A model generated the notes under the pieces. The model was not told where the DNA came from, did not search any database, and saw only the letters and a program-made list of their open reading frames with translations. From DAIOEK01 sp964648485 (GTDB lineage: Bacteria; Chloroflexota; Anaerolineae; Anaerolineales; Anaerolineaceae), in NCBI GenBank assembly GCA_964648485.1, contig CAZYOF010000030.1, positions 1-22,716 on the forward strand: a stretch of DNA of 22,716 bases, written 5' to 3'. This document shows positions 7,496 through 15,481 of this stretch, in pieces. Positions within the stretch are counted from its first letter, which is position 1. Each line of letters starts with the position of its first letter. The translations under genes and the position numbers were made by a program.

Positions 7496-8814
7496 CCAAT
7501 CCTAATCCCTCAATTATTTCAGGAATTACCCCGGAAAACTTTGGAAAACTCAAACGTTTCCTGATCGAGAAAGTAGCACGGGAGATGGAACTTTCTTCTC
7601 CTCCTATTGATCTGCGAAGACAAATCATCGCTGAGACACTTGAACAAAGCTACCAACAACTAAATGTATCACTCACAACCACCATCCGAGAGCAATTGTT
7701 TAGAGAGATTATGGATGATTTCCTCGGATTTGGTCCGATTCAACCTCTCCTTGATGATCCAGAAATCAGTGAGGTTATGGTCAATCGGTTTGACCAGGTA
7801 TATATAGAGCAAAATGGAAGAGTTGTAAAAACCAATATTAAGTTTGAAAACAATGAAGCCATTATGAGGGTTATTGAGCGAATCATCATGCCCTTAGGAC
7901 GGCGCGTGGATCCTGACAGTCCAATGGTGGATGCCCGCTTACCGGATGGATCCAGAGTGAATGCGATTATCCCACCCGTCGCGATTGACGGACCCAGCTT
8001 AACGATACGTAAATTTGGTAAGGGTAAACTCTCTGTTGATCAATTAATCCAGCTGGGTTCAATCACTGCAAATATGGCAGAATTTGTAAGAGCCTGTGTT
8101 CTTTCCAAATTTAACATCATCGTATCAGGCGGAACGGGGACAGGTAAAACGACTTTATTAAATGTGCTGTCAAGTTATATTCCCGAAGAAGAACGGATTG
8201 TCACCATTGAAGATGCGGCTGAGCTCCGTCTGCAACAAGAGCATGTTGTACGGCTTGAAACCAAACCTCCCAGCGTAGAAGGGCTGGGCGTGGTTACGAT
8301 ACGTGATTTGGTTCGAAATGCATTACGCATGAGACCAGATCGCATTGTTGTTGGAGAGGTGCGCGGTGGCGAAGCGATGGACATGCTGCAAGCGATGAAT
8401 ACCGGTCACGATGGATCTATCACCACCCTTCACGCCAATTCGCCACGCGATACAATTTCCAGGCTGGAAACGATGTGCATGATGGCTGGAATAGATATGC
8501 CCCTGAAAGTGATTCGGCAACAGATTGCAGCGGCTATCGATCTAATCGTTCAGTTATCCCGCCTGAAAGATGGCTCACGTAAAGTGACTGCGATTACTGA
8601 GGTTGCAGGGATGGAAGGAGATACAGTTGTCTTAACCGACATATTTAAGTTCGAACAAACCGGGGTAGGAGAGAATGGAAATGTGATAGGTGAGTTAAAG
8701 CCAACTGGCATCCGACCCATATTTACCCCCCGTCTAGAGTCTTATGGATTTAAATTAGGAGCTGATGTTTTTGGGGCAGGTCGTTCTGACCTGTTTGCAC
8801 CCAGAAGAAAATGA
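7492..8814 (+). CDS. cpaF: CpaF/TadA-type secretion ATPase
   Basis: This 440-residue member of the type II/IV secretion ATPase superfamily is of the CpaF/TadA branch, which powers Tad pili and related machines. The N-terminal domain contains LGFGPIQPLLDDPEISEVMVN (79-99). The RecA-like domain has Walker A GGTGTGKTT (213-221, K219), an Asp box around VTIEDAAELR (238-247), Walker B RPDRIVVGEVRGGE (281-294, E289) and the His box TTLHANSP (311-318). All catalytic residues are present. Its start overlaps the stop of the preceding small gene. No tadB, tadC, prepilin or CpaE gene follows in the window, so its partners must lie elsewhere. The C-terminal tail after about residue 375 is longer than the core. 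Confidence 0.93.
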   Translation: MTNPNPSIISGITPENFGKLKRFLIEKVAREMELSSPPIDLRRQIIAETLEQSYQQLNVSLTTTIREQLFREIMDDFLGFGPIQPLLDDPEISEVMVNRFDQVYIEQNGRVVKTNIKFENNEAIMRVIERIIMPLGRRVDPDSPMVDARLPDGSRVNAIIPPVAIDGPSLTIRKFGKGKLSVDQLIQLGSITANMAEFVRACVLSKFNIIVSGGTGTGKTTLLNVLSSYIPEEERIVTIEDAAELRLQQEHVVRLETKPPSVEGLGVVTIRDLVRNALRMRPDRIVVGEVRGGEAMDMLQAMNTGHDGSITTLHANSPRDTISRLETMCMMAGIDMPLKVIRQQIAAAIDLIVQLSRLKDGSRKVTAITEVAGMEGDTVVLTDIFKFEQTGVGENGNVIGELKPTGIRPIFTPRLESYGFKLGADVFGAGRSDLFAPRRK

Positions 8815-8841
8815 CGCATAATTCAATCAGTCAGGTTTTAT

Positions 8842-8850
8842 TGGTACAAT
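8842..8850 (+). promoter_or_regulatory. Extended -10 promoter for the tandem-HTH gene
   Basis: TGGTACAAT matches the extended -10 pattern TGnTAnAAT. The predicted start near 8857 gives a leader of about 64 nt. No good -35 is present. The leader contains the dyad described at 8860-8905. Confidence 0.45.
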
Positions 8851-8859
8851 AATTGCATT

Positions 8860-8905
8860 CTCATCTGGTATATCATCATGCACATTCCTGCATAATCCAG
8901 TTGAG
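8860..8905 (+). promoter_or_regulatory. Nested dyad in the leader of the tandem-HTH gene
   Basis: CTCATCTGG (8860-8868) pairs with CCAGTTGAG (8897-8905) at 8 of 9 positions. Inside it, ATGCA (8878-8882) pairs with TGCAT (8889-8893). There is no T-run, so it is not a terminator. It may be an RNA structure or an operator; the function is unknown. Confidence 0.3.
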
Positions 8906-8920
8906 AAGGAAAAGGTGACC

Positions 8921-9595
8921 ATGAGCACGCTACAAAAGGCACTATCTCTTAGAACAAAGAAAATTGGCATCCTGATGATGGATGCCCGAAAATCTGCCCG
9001 GCAGACTGAAGCAGCATGCGCACGGGTATTGCAGGTAAGCCCTGAAGAGTATAAAAAATTTGAATTGGGTGAAGTTATGCCCACCCTGCCACAATTAGAA
9101 GTTCTGGCATTCTTTTTAGATGTACCATTAGAACATTTCTGGGGCAACAGAGTTATTTCGGAATACCCCGGTTTTACCCTGAATACAGCAGCATTATTAC
9201 CTTTACGTAACCGTGTCATCGGCATTACTGTAAGGCAGCTTCGCCAGAATGCCGGATTAACCCTTGAAGAATACGCCCGGCAGATGGAATTAGATGTAAA
9301 CCTGCTCAATCGATATGAACTGGGTGAAGAATCCATTCCATTACCGCTTCTGGAACAAATGTTGGCCGGGTTAAATGAAAATATCAGTATTGTAGCTGAT
9401 CGCCATGGGCAGATCGGTAAATGGTACAGACATCAAAAAACCGTTGGCAGCGTAGGTTCATATCCAGCAGATATTCAAGAATTTGTGGCAAAATCGATCA
9501 ATGAACCTTACTTAGAATTAGCCAAGCGGTTGAGTGAACTGGATGCTGGTAAATTGAGATCTATTGCTGAAGGTTTGCTGGAGATTACATATTAA
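8921..9595 (+). CDS. Protein with two tandem XRE-type helix-turn-helix domains
   Basis: This 224-residue soluble protein carries two Cro/C1-like HTH domains, at about residues 11-74 (the second half reads QVSPEEYKKFELGEVMPTLP) and 97-152 (LTLEEYARQMELDVNLLNRY). Both end in a hydrophobic stretch as in XRE domains. The C-terminal 70 residues are helical with no known domain. It may bind DNA as a two-headed monomer; no effector domain is seen. I chose ATG 8921 over the in-frame GTG at 8915 because AAGG (8912-8915) is 5 nt before it. It has its own promoter after cpaF and is followed 6 nt later by the GNAT gene. Confidence 0.8.
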   Translation: MSTLQKALSLRTKKIGILMMDARKSARQTEAACARVLQVSPEEYKKFELGEVMPTLPQLEVLAFFLDVPLEHFWGNRVISEYPGFTLNTAALLPLRNRVIGITVRQLRQNAGLTLEEYARQMELDVNLLNRYELGEESIPLPLLEQMLAGLNENISIVADRHGQIGKWYRHQKTVGSVGSYPADIQEFVAKSINEPYLELAKRLSELDAGKLRSIAEGLLEITY

Positions 9596-9601
9596 TCCTA
9601 T

Positions 9602-10459
9602 ATGTTAGATGACCATTTTCAAGTGAAACCAATCCAAACCAGTGATTCTTCTCTGGTTTTGGATTTTTTTAAAATAGCCCAATTCTCACACAGGCATTTA
9701 GATTGGCGACTTCCGGTGGATTGGCTTGGTGAGCAGCCTTTTCTCGGTTGTTGGTTTAAGGATGATCTAATCGCTTTACTGGTTTGTCCATATACTGAAG
9801 TAAAAGATGTCTGGATCAGATGCTATGCAGGTCAATCTTTTCATTCAACGAAAGCTGCCTGGCAAAAATTATTCCGCGATACCGTTGACTTACTTCAAAA
9901 AAAAGATGTTGATAGTATTTATTCCATTTGTTTAAGTGATTGGTATGAAGATTTATTAGTTGAATCTGGCTTTAAAAAAGAGAATGAAATTTTTATCCTT
10001 GAAAAAAATAACTGGTCAACAAGACCGCTTCGGCTATCACCTCAGGATATTCAGATCCATGAAATGGAAAGCCATCACCTGGGGGATGTTTTCGAACTCG
10101 ACCGGCGGTGTTTTCATCCCCTTTGGCAGCTTACAAAAGAAGATATCTCCATTGCTTATAAACATGCATTAAACTGTACGGTTGCTTTTAATGAAACAGG
10201 GAAAATGATAGCGTATCAGATAAGCAATTTAATTGGAGATACTGCCCATCTAGCCCGAATTGCTGTACTTCCCTCGCATCAAAGAAAATCCATCGGGCAG
10301 ATGTTGTTATCGAATATGTTAAAACGCTTCGCCCAGATGGGAATAACAAGAGTTACAGTAAATACCCAGGCAGATAACCATGCTTCATTGCAGCTTTATA
10401 AACAAAACGGTTTTATCCTGACCAGTGAGAGTTATCCGGTTTATATCTACAGACTATAA
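9602..10459 (+). CDS. GNAT-family N-acetyltransferase
   Basis: This is a 285-residue protein. The C-terminal half (about 150-285) is a GNAT domain with the acetyl-CoA loop in LARIAVLPSHQRKSIGQMLL (QRKSIG, residues 227-232), and a late NHASLQLYKQNGF segment (259-271) like RimI relatives. The N-terminal half (1-145) looks like a second, degenerate GNAT fold without a clear acetyl-CoA loop. The substrate is unknown. The ATG is 6 nt after the stop of the HTH gene. No SD is visible, and TATTAA (9590-9595) lies exactly 6 nt upstream, so either coupling or a leaderless start is possible. Confidence 0.82.
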   Translation: MLDDHFQVKPIQTSDSSLVLDFFKIAQFSHRHLDWRLPVDWLGEQPFLGCWFKDDLIALLVCPYTEVKDVWIRCYAGQSFHSTKAAWQKLFRDTVDLLQKKDVDSIYSICLSDWYEDLLVESGFKKENEIFILEKNNWSTRPLRLSPQDIQIHEMESHHLGDVFELDRRCFHPLWQLTKEDISIAYKHALNCTVAFNETGKMIAYQISNLIGDTAHLARIAVLPSHQRKSIGQMLLSNMLKRFAQMGITRVTVNTQADNHASLQLYKQNGFILTSESYPVYIYRL

Positions 10460-10536
10460 CCAGATACAAATGCTTTACATCCATATTTCGACGTGAGAGA
10501 ATAGTATCTAATATTCGTTTATCGCTGAGAGGAAAT

Positions 10537-11217
10537 ATGGGTCGAAAAGAAGAGTTTCGCAGAAAACAGCAAATATCAAAAAAAAGAAATCAATCTATCC
10601 TTTTAGGAATATTTATTCTTGCAGCAATTATTGTCGCAGCAATAATTATTATTCCTGGTATGCAATCCATCGGTAAGATAGTTGAGATTAACCCCATTCC
10701 ACGTCCACAAGCAGAAGGTATGAGCATGGGAGATCCAAACGCACCGGTAAAGGTCAATGTTTATTCAGATTTTCAATGTCCGGCATGTAAATCTTTTGCA
10801 GAAACCTACGAACCAATCATTATTGATCAGTATATTCAGACCGGGAAGGTATATTTTACATATCACCCCTACCGGGTGATTGGTCCTGAATCAGATAAGG
10901 CTGCTGCTGCGGCGTATTGTGCCAATGAACAAAACAAGTTTTGGGAATACCATGATATTCTTTATGCAAATCTAACCGGTGAAGAGATTGGCAATTTTTC
11001 AGATAAACGTCTTAAAGCATACGCAGAGTTAATTGATTTTGATCAAGAACAATTTAATCTATGCTATTCCAGTGGGAAATACCGTTCAAATGTTCAAGAA
11101 TCACAAAAGCAAGGTGATCAACTCGGTGTACGATTTACACCCAGCGTTTTTGTCAATGATGTACTCGTTGAAGATGGAAACTTTAATGCAGCGATCGAAA
11201 GCGCATTAGCACAATAG
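10537..11217 (+). CDS. Membrane-anchored DsbA-like thioredoxin-fold protein
   Basis: This is a 226-residue protein. A basic N-terminus (to about residue 18) leads to one hydrophobic segment (20-40) with no lipobox, which fits an N-in membrane anchor with the rest outside. The DsbA/BdbD-type domain has the redox motif CPAC at 81-84 (SDFQCPACKSF), a helical insertion, and the cis-proline T201-P202 (GVRFTPSVFVND). Two more cysteines (C128, C176) might form a structural disulfide. It should oxidise or reduce cysteines in exported proteins. AGAGG 4 nt before the ATG supports the start. A strong terminator follows at 11223. Confidence 0.9.
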   Translation: MGRKEEFRRKQQISKKRNQSILLGIFILAAIIVAAIIIIPGMQSIGKIVEINPIPRPQAEGMSMGDPNAPVKVNVYSDFQCPACKSFAETYEPIIIDQYIQTGKVYFTYHPYRVIGPESDKAAAAAYCANEQNKFWEYHDILYANLTGEEIGNFSDKRLKAYAELIDFDQEQFNLCYSSGKYRSNVQESQKQGDQLGVRFTPSVFVNDVLVEDGNFNAAIESALAQ

Positions 11218-11222
11218 AACCC

Positions 11223-11252
11223 AAAGCGGAAACCTCTGGTTTCCGCTTTTTT
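11223..11252. terminator. Strong rho-independent terminator, probably bidirectional
   Basis: A perfect 12-bp stem, AAAGCGGAAACC (11223-11234) with GGTTTCCGCTTT (11238-11249), has a 3-nt loop and a T-run to 11252 on the plus strand. On the minus strand the stem ends in AAA/TTT and follows the stop codon of the adenosyltransferase gene at 11253-11251, so it can serve both converging genes. The T-run overlaps that stop codon. Confidence 0.92.
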
Positions 11253-11811
11253 ATTCTTCTTCTTTTGCCATGGTGGGCTTTTCCCAGCCATGCCAGGCAT
11301 TTACAGATAATTCCATTTGATATAAAAGACTGGATAGTCTGTTAATATATTTCCTGATCGCAAAGTTTTCCAGTTCGCCTGATTCATATAAAGGGATAAT
11401 CCGTCTTTCTGCTCGTCGCACAACCGTTCGGGCTAAATCAAGATACGCCTGTTGCGGGGTATCCCCTGGAATCACGAAACCTTCTGGCAGCTTGATCTCT
11501 GCATTTAGTTTCAGGGTAATTTCCTCAATCTCTACCAATTTACTTTCGCTAAATTTCGGAAAATTCACTTCTTTATCCGTAGTAACAGAAATCTCACCCA
11601 TGATCTGGTACAGATTCCTCTGAACCTGGGTGAGAATTTCTTTAATTTCAGGGATATCCATTAATGATTTTGCTACACCAATTACCGCTGAACACTCATC
11701 AAGTGTACCTAATATTTCGAACCGGCTGTGTGATTTTGAATAACGACCTCGACCGAGCAGACTGCTCTGTCCATCATCACCTAATGCAGTAAAAGGTCGA
11801 AATTTTGTCAT
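11251..11811 (-). CDS. PduO-type cob(I)alamin adenosyltransferase
   Basis: This is a 186-residue protein of the PduO/CobA2 family, which transfers the 5'-deoxyadenosyl group from ATP to cob(I)alamin. Visible family features are the N-terminal ALGDDGQSSLLG (in place of TKTGDDGTTSL), LGTLDECSAVIG (34-45), LARTVVRRAER (126-136) with the expected arginines, and YINRLSSLLY (155-164). In the loop before the arginine helix IPGG is replaced by IPGD, which is a mild change. The gene starts 4 nt after the stop of the solute-binding protein. The nearest purine run is too close to the ATG, so coupling is likely. No cobalamin riboswitch was recognised upstream. Confidence 0.9.
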   Translation of the reverse strand: MTKFRPFTALGDDGQSSLLGRGRYSKSHSRFEILGTLDECSAVIGVAKSLMDIPEIKEILTQVQRNLYQIMGEISVTTDKEVNFPKFSESKLVEIEEITLKLNAEIKLPEGFVIPGDTPQQAYLDLARTVVRRAERRIIPLYESGELENFAIRKYINRLSSLLYQMELSVNAWHGWEKPTMAKEEE

Positions 11812-11815
11812 ACCC

Positions 11816-13495
11816 TTATGGTACTTCGGTTTCTTCCGGTTGAGTACCTCGCCGTATAAGTAAATACCAATCTTTTACATTATCCAAACGATCACTGGGA
11901 TCATATATTGGTCCCATCTGTACTCCCTGAATTTTACTATCTACAGCATAGGAGTACACCGGATAATAGAGCAAGATTGCCGGCATTTCTTTTCTAAAAG
12001 CAACCTGAAAATTGTTGTAGAGACGTGTCCGCTCAGAAATATCAAAGTCTATGCGCGCCTGTTCAAGATATTCAGAAGCGGCATTGTTATCCCACTGAGA
12101 ATAATTTTGTCCTCCGGTTGCTTGAGCTTGATCCCAGAAGGGATACGGGTCTGGATCTGGTGAACGATTTAAATTGATATCAACCAGCGCAGCTTCGTAA
12201 TTCCGTTGGACTAATCGTTCATCAATGAGTACTTCATAAGGCATTGGTTCCAGAGTTACTTCTATGCCCAATTGGCTCCAATCTTTTTGCAGAGATTGTG
12301 CGATGAGTGTATGCAATGGATCATCAGGATGCGCCAGAGTAAACCTTAAATAAACTCCATCTTTTGCGCGTACTAAATCTGCTTCCTGTTCAAAGGTGTA
12401 TTCACTTGTTTTCAACAGGTTAATAGCACCTTCCTGATCATACTCAATGGGAGAGTCTGCATAATGAGCCCAACTTCCTGGAAGGATTGGGCTATCTGCA
12501 ACAATTGCCTGACCATTCAGGATGCGATTAATTATGAATGATCTGTTTACACCTTTCATCAATGCCCAGCGAACATTAACATCCTGGAAGAACTCCACCT
12601 TGGGATTGTTCAGGTTAAGTAATACCAGAGACAGCTCCGGGCGCCTTCCTGTATAAACAGAAAGATCAGGTTGCGTTAGTACCTGTGGAAGAATATCGGC
12701 CGTGACCTGGGCTATCCCTTGTACTTCTTTATCCAGATATGCAGTATAGGCTGTTGCAGAATCTGGATAATACCGAAATACAATTTGCTCGATATATGGT
12801 TTTCCCAGGAAATATTCATTGTTTTGAATAAGAACAACGCCAATCACCTTGTTATTTTCAACAATTAACCTTTCCAGTTTGTAAGGACCACTGCCCACTG
12901 GTTGTAAGTTAAAGGTTGATTCAACAATTTGGTTGAAGGTTTGGTTTTCTAATAAATGTTTTGGTAAGATGCCAAAATTCAGATAATCCAGAAATGGCGC
13001 AAAAGGTTCAGGTAATCTGAATTGAATATTGTAATCATCCAGTTTCTGAATTGTTACCTGATCCCAAAATGTCTCAACATCTGAAGGGATAATCGATTCA
13101 TCCGCCCGCATCATATCAATAGTAAAGATGATATCATCAACTGTTAATGGTGCACCATCATGCCAGGTTGCGTTATCACGGATGGAAAAATTGTATGTCA
13201 TGCCATCTTTAGACACACCCCACGATTCAGCTAATTCAGGACGGGGAGTGCCTTTCGCATCAAATCGAATTAAGGATGAGAATAACAATCTGTTTACATC
13301 CCTATCCGCCTGATTGTACTGATCGAGCAAAGGATTTAATCGTTGGAAGCTACCAATAATTGCTTCAGTATAAGTTCCCCCGGTCTGTGGCTGATTTTCT
13401 GCCTGTTGCATTTGTGGCTGTTGGGTAAGAAGCAATATTCCAACGAACAAACCAGTTAATAAAATGATGAGTATTTGCCAGCGAAGTTTTTTCAT
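11816..13495 (-). CDS. ABC transporter family-5 solute-binding protein (peptide/oligopeptide type)
   Basis: This 559-residue protein matches the DppA/OppA class (SBP_bac_5). The N-terminus MKKLRWQILI with a hydrophobic core to about residue 24 is a signal peptide or anchor. There is no lipobox Cys, unlike many Gram-positive relatives. The family segment WHDGAPLTVDD is at 111-121, and the mature protein starts near the GGTYTEAIIG segment. It should capture peptides or other small solutes outside the membrane. No permease or ATPase gene is nearby, so its transporter partners are encoded elsewhere. The ATG lacks an SD: it lies only 5 nt from the T-run of the terminator after secG. The adenosyltransferase gene follows after 4 nt. 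Confidence 0.9.
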   Translation of the reverse strand: MKKLRWQILIILLTGLFVGILLLTQQPQMQQAENQPQTGGTYTEAIIGSFQRLNPLLDQYNQADRDVNRLLFSSLIRFDAKGTPRPELAESWGVSKDGMTYNFSIRDNATWHDGAPLTVDDIIFTIDMMRADESIIPSDVETFWDQVTIQKLDDYNIQFRLPEPFAPFLDYLNFGILPKHLLENQTFNQIVESTFNLQPVGSGPYKLERLIVENNKVIGVVLIQNNEYFLGKPYIEQIVFRYYPDSATAYTAYLDKEVQGIAQVTADILPQVLTQPDLSVYTGRRPELSLVLLNLNNPKVEFFQDVNVRWALMKGVNRSFIINRILNGQAIVADSPILPGSWAHYADSPIEYDQEGAINLLKTSEYTFEQEADLVRAKDGVYLRFTLAHPDDPLHTLIAQSLQKDWSQLGIEVTLEPMPYEVLIDERLVQRNYEAALVDINLNRSPDPDPYPFWDQAQATGGQNYSQWDNNAASEYLEQARIDFDISERTRLYNNFQVAFRKEMPAILLYYPVYSYAVDSKIQGVQMGPIYDPSDRLDNVKDWYLLIRRGTQPEETEVP

Positions 13496-13500
13496 ATATT

Positions 13501-13529
13501 AAAAGGCGCCTTTCGTATTTTGAGGCGCC
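13501..13529 (-). terminator. Rho-independent terminator after secG
   Basis: On the minus strand GGCGCCT (13529-13523) pairs with AGGCGCC (13511-13505) around an 11-nt loop, followed by TTTT (13504-13501). It stands between secG and the solute-binding protein gene and may act as a partial terminator or attenuator for the latter. Confidence 0.7.
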
Positions 13530-13551
13530 CCAGGTACAACTTTATTTCTCG

Positions 13552-13572
13552 CCCTCTCCGGGAATGAGAGGG
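13552..13572 (-). repeat. Second hairpin between secG and the solute-binding protein gene
   Basis: CCCTCTC (13552-13558) and GAGAGGG (13566-13572) form a perfect 7-bp stem with a 7-nt loop, directly after the secG stop. It has no T-run. It resembles small intergenic palindromes and may protect the 3' end of the secG mRNA. Confidence 0.4.
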
Positions 13573-13574
13573 AA

Positions 13575-13799
13575 TTAATTTGATACAACAACAGTAACAA
13601 TAGCTAAGATTGCGAAAATTATCGCCAGACCTATTGTTACAAAAAACAGTGTTCTTTCAATACCACGTCGTGCAGTAAAGATGCCGCCGGTATCTGCGCC
13701 GGTCAAACCACCCAGACCAACCCCTTTATTTTGTAATACTATGCTGGTAATCAGAGCGATAGAAACGATGATCAGCGCTATATCGAAGTATTTTTCCAC
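13575..13799 (-). CDS. secG: Preprotein translocase subunit SecG
   Basis: This is a 74-residue protein with two membrane segments (about 4-22 and 51-72) joined by the conserved loop LQNKGVGLGGLTGADTGG and a short FTARRGIER motif before the second helix. This is the typical SecG layout; SecG assists SecYE in protein export. The start is GTG, with an excellent AGGAGG about 5-6 nt upstream. Its own promoter lies at 13829-13858 and terminators follow the gene, so it appears monocistronic. Confidence 0.94.
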   Translation of the reverse strand: MEKYFDIALIIVSIALITSIVLQNKGVGLGGLTGADTGGIFTARRGIERTLFFVTIGLAIIFAILAIVTVVVSN

Positions 13800-13828
13800 G
13801 TGTTCCTCCTGAGACTAATAACCTACGA

Positions 13829-13858
13829 ATTATACTCACCTTGATGCTTTTTCGTCAA
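13829..13858 (-). promoter_or_regulatory. Sigma70-type promoter for secG
   Basis: On the minus strand TTGACG (13858-13853), an 18-nt spacer and TATAAT (13834-13829) give a near-consensus promoter. The predicted start near 13822 leaves a leader of about 22 nt with the AGGAGG ribosome-binding site. Confidence 0.8.
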
Positions 13859-13903
13859 CCATAAATTCGAGATTGTAAATCCTGTGCATATACCAGAAAA
13901 CTG

Positions 13904-13912
13904 TGATAAATT
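13904..13912 (+). promoter_or_regulatory. Extended -10 box for the PHP gene, probable leaderless start
   Basis: TGATAAATT fits TGnTAnAAT loosely (hexamer TAAATT, 13907-13912). The ATG at 13922 is only 9 nt further, and no SD lies between them. The transcript would have 0-3 nt before the start codon. Confidence 0.4.
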
Positions 13913-13921
13913 ATTCTTCAT

Positions 13922-14986
13922 ATGGAAGAAATCCTTCTGAATGTTCACATCCATTCCACATTATCTGATGGCTCCGGTTCTTATGCCGAAATTGCTGAAG
14001 AAGCTGCCATGTGTGGAATTGATGCCATCATTATCACCGACCATAATGTATATCCCAGAGGGTTGGAAGGATATTATAAATTTGGAGGGAAAAGTGTTTT
14101 AGTCCTGAGTGGACAGGAAGTTCACGATTCAGCGGATATTGATCAGAAGAACCATTTGTTGGTATTTAATCCAGCAAGAGATTATGCTCTCTTGGCACCC
14201 GACCATCAGGCATTACTGGATGCAATCTTTAAAGAGGATGGTTTATCATTTATCGCTCATCCGGTTGAAGCTGAATTGCCTTCATTTGGTGAACCTGATA
14301 TATCATGGGTGGATTGGAACATTCACGGATTTACCGGTCTGGAGTTATGGAATGGGATGAGTGAAATCAAGCATATCAGTTCGAATGCACTCACAGCGGT
14401 TTTTTATGCCCTCTTCCCAGAACATCTCGCTCATGCCCCACACCCTAAAGCTGTCGAAATCTGGGATAATCTTTTCAAAAAAGGGTTAAAACCGGTTGCA
14501 ATCTGTGGAGCAGATGCCCACCAGTTAATCAAAAAAATTGGATTCATAACAAAGAAGGTCTATCCATATCATTACCATTTTCAGGCACTTAATAATCATG
14601 TAATTATTCCTGAGTCATTAACTGGAAGATGGCAATCAGATAAAAAAACCATTTTTTCTGCGCTGCGTAATGGCAAATCCTTCATTGGGTATGATCTGAT
14701 CCATCCAACCAATGGTTTTTCATTCAACGCACAAGGTCGATCAGGGGCCTGTCAGATAGGGGAAGAAATTAAATGCTCACAGGGAATCACCTTACAAATC
14801 AGTACACCTGCTCCAGGTAAAATTTTATTATTTAGAGATGGCACATTGGTTCAACGATGGAAAGGTGCAGATCGTTGCACCTATACCACATCAAACCCCG
14901 GTGTATATCGGGTGGAAGTTTGGCGCTCTCATCTGGGTAAGCGAAGGGCATGGATCATCTCCAATCCAATCTACCTGGTGGCATGA
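13922..14986 (+). CDS. PHP-domain metal-dependent phosphoesterase
   Basis: This is a 354-residue PHP-family protein. Likely metal ligands are H9 and H11 in NVHIHSTLSDG, D40-H41 (IIITDHN), E66 (SGQEVHD), H113 (FIAHP), and D198 with H200 (CGADAH). The set is typical of the PHP phosphoesterases related to histidinol phosphatase and the TrpH/YciV nucleotide phosphatase. The C-terminal 90 residues (about 262-354) form a beta-rich extra domain seen in some Chloroflexota PHP proteins. The substrate is unknown. The start appears leaderless. The downstream ybaK-type gene overlaps or abuts its stop, so the two are co-transcribed. Confidence 0.88.
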   Translation: MEEILLNVHIHSTLSDGSGSYAEIAEEAAMCGIDAIIITDHNVYPRGLEGYYKFGGKSVLVLSGQEVHDSADIDQKNHLLVFNPARDYALLAPDHQALLDAIFKEDGLSFIAHPVEAELPSFGEPDISWVDWNIHGFTGLELWNGMSEIKHISSNALTAVFYALFPEHLAHAPHPKAVEIWDNLFKKGLKPVAICGADAHQLIKKIGFITKKVYPYHYHFQALNNHVIIPESLTGRWQSDKKTIFSALRNGKSFIGYDLIHPTNGFSFNAQGRSGACQIGEEIKCSQGITLQISTPAPGKILLFRDGTLVQRWKGADRCTYTTSNPGVYRVEVWRSHLGKRRAWIISNPIYLVA

Positions 14987-14988
14987 TC

Positions 14989-15459
14989 ATGCAAAATAAC
15001 GTCACCCGGTTTCTGGATAGCAAAAAAATAATTTATTTCACCTATACACTACCAAATGAAAAACATAGTGGAATTGAGACCGCCGAGATCCTTGGTGTTT
15101 CAGCAGATATTGTTTTCAAATCGATTGTAGTTCATAAGGACTCTCCCGGAAAATATATTCTGGCTGTGATCCCCAGTAATTTAGAAGTGGATATAAAGAA
15201 GTTAGCCCATTTTTCAGGGAAAAAAAAGGTAAAGATAAGCTCCCAAAATGAAGCAGAAAAAATTACCGGATTACTCACCGGTTGTATCTCGCCTTTAGCG
15301 CTTATTAACCGTAATTTCGAAATAATCATTGATGAGCTGATTCTTCTTCATGAATGGGTGCACATTTCAGGTGGACAAAGAGATCTGAATATTCGTATAA
15401 AACCCAGCGATTTGATTGCATTAGTAAATGCAAACACTGGTGATATTACCTCTGCGTAG
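14989..15459 (+). CDS. YbaK/EbsC-type aminoacyl-tRNA deacylase
   Basis: This 156-residue protein belongs to the YbaK/ProX deacylase family, which hydrolyses mis-charged tRNA such as Cys-tRNAPro. Visible features are TRFLDSKKIIY at the N-terminus, VFKSIVV with the conserved K44, TGCISPLAL (97-105) and ISGGQRDLNIRI (126-137). Three in-frame ATGs are possible (14950, 14983, 14989). I chose 14989 because GGTGG (14977-14981) is 7 nt upstream; 14983 would give an ATGA overlap with the PHP stop. No synthetase gene is adjacent. Its amino-acid specificity cannot be told. Confidence 0.88.
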   Translation: MQNNVTRFLDSKKIIYFTYTLPNEKHSGIETAEILGVSADIVFKSIVVHKDSPGKYILAVIPSNLEVDIKKLAHFSGKKKVKISSQNEAEKITGLLTGCISPLALINRNFEIIIDELILLHEWVHISGGQRDLNIRIKPSDLIALVNANTGDITSA

Positions 15460-15481
15460 CATGAAAGAATATTTCTTATCC

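Noticed and set aside
11812..13574. Cobalamin riboswitch for the adenosyltransferase gene
   Set aside because: Only 4 nt separate it from the upstream gene, and the region before the solute-binding protein gene holds simple hairpins, no B12-box.
13792..13807. Second CACGTG with parS-like flanks at the secG start
   Set aside because: About 11 of 16 match, the right half is poor, and the core is made by the GTG start codon and its context.
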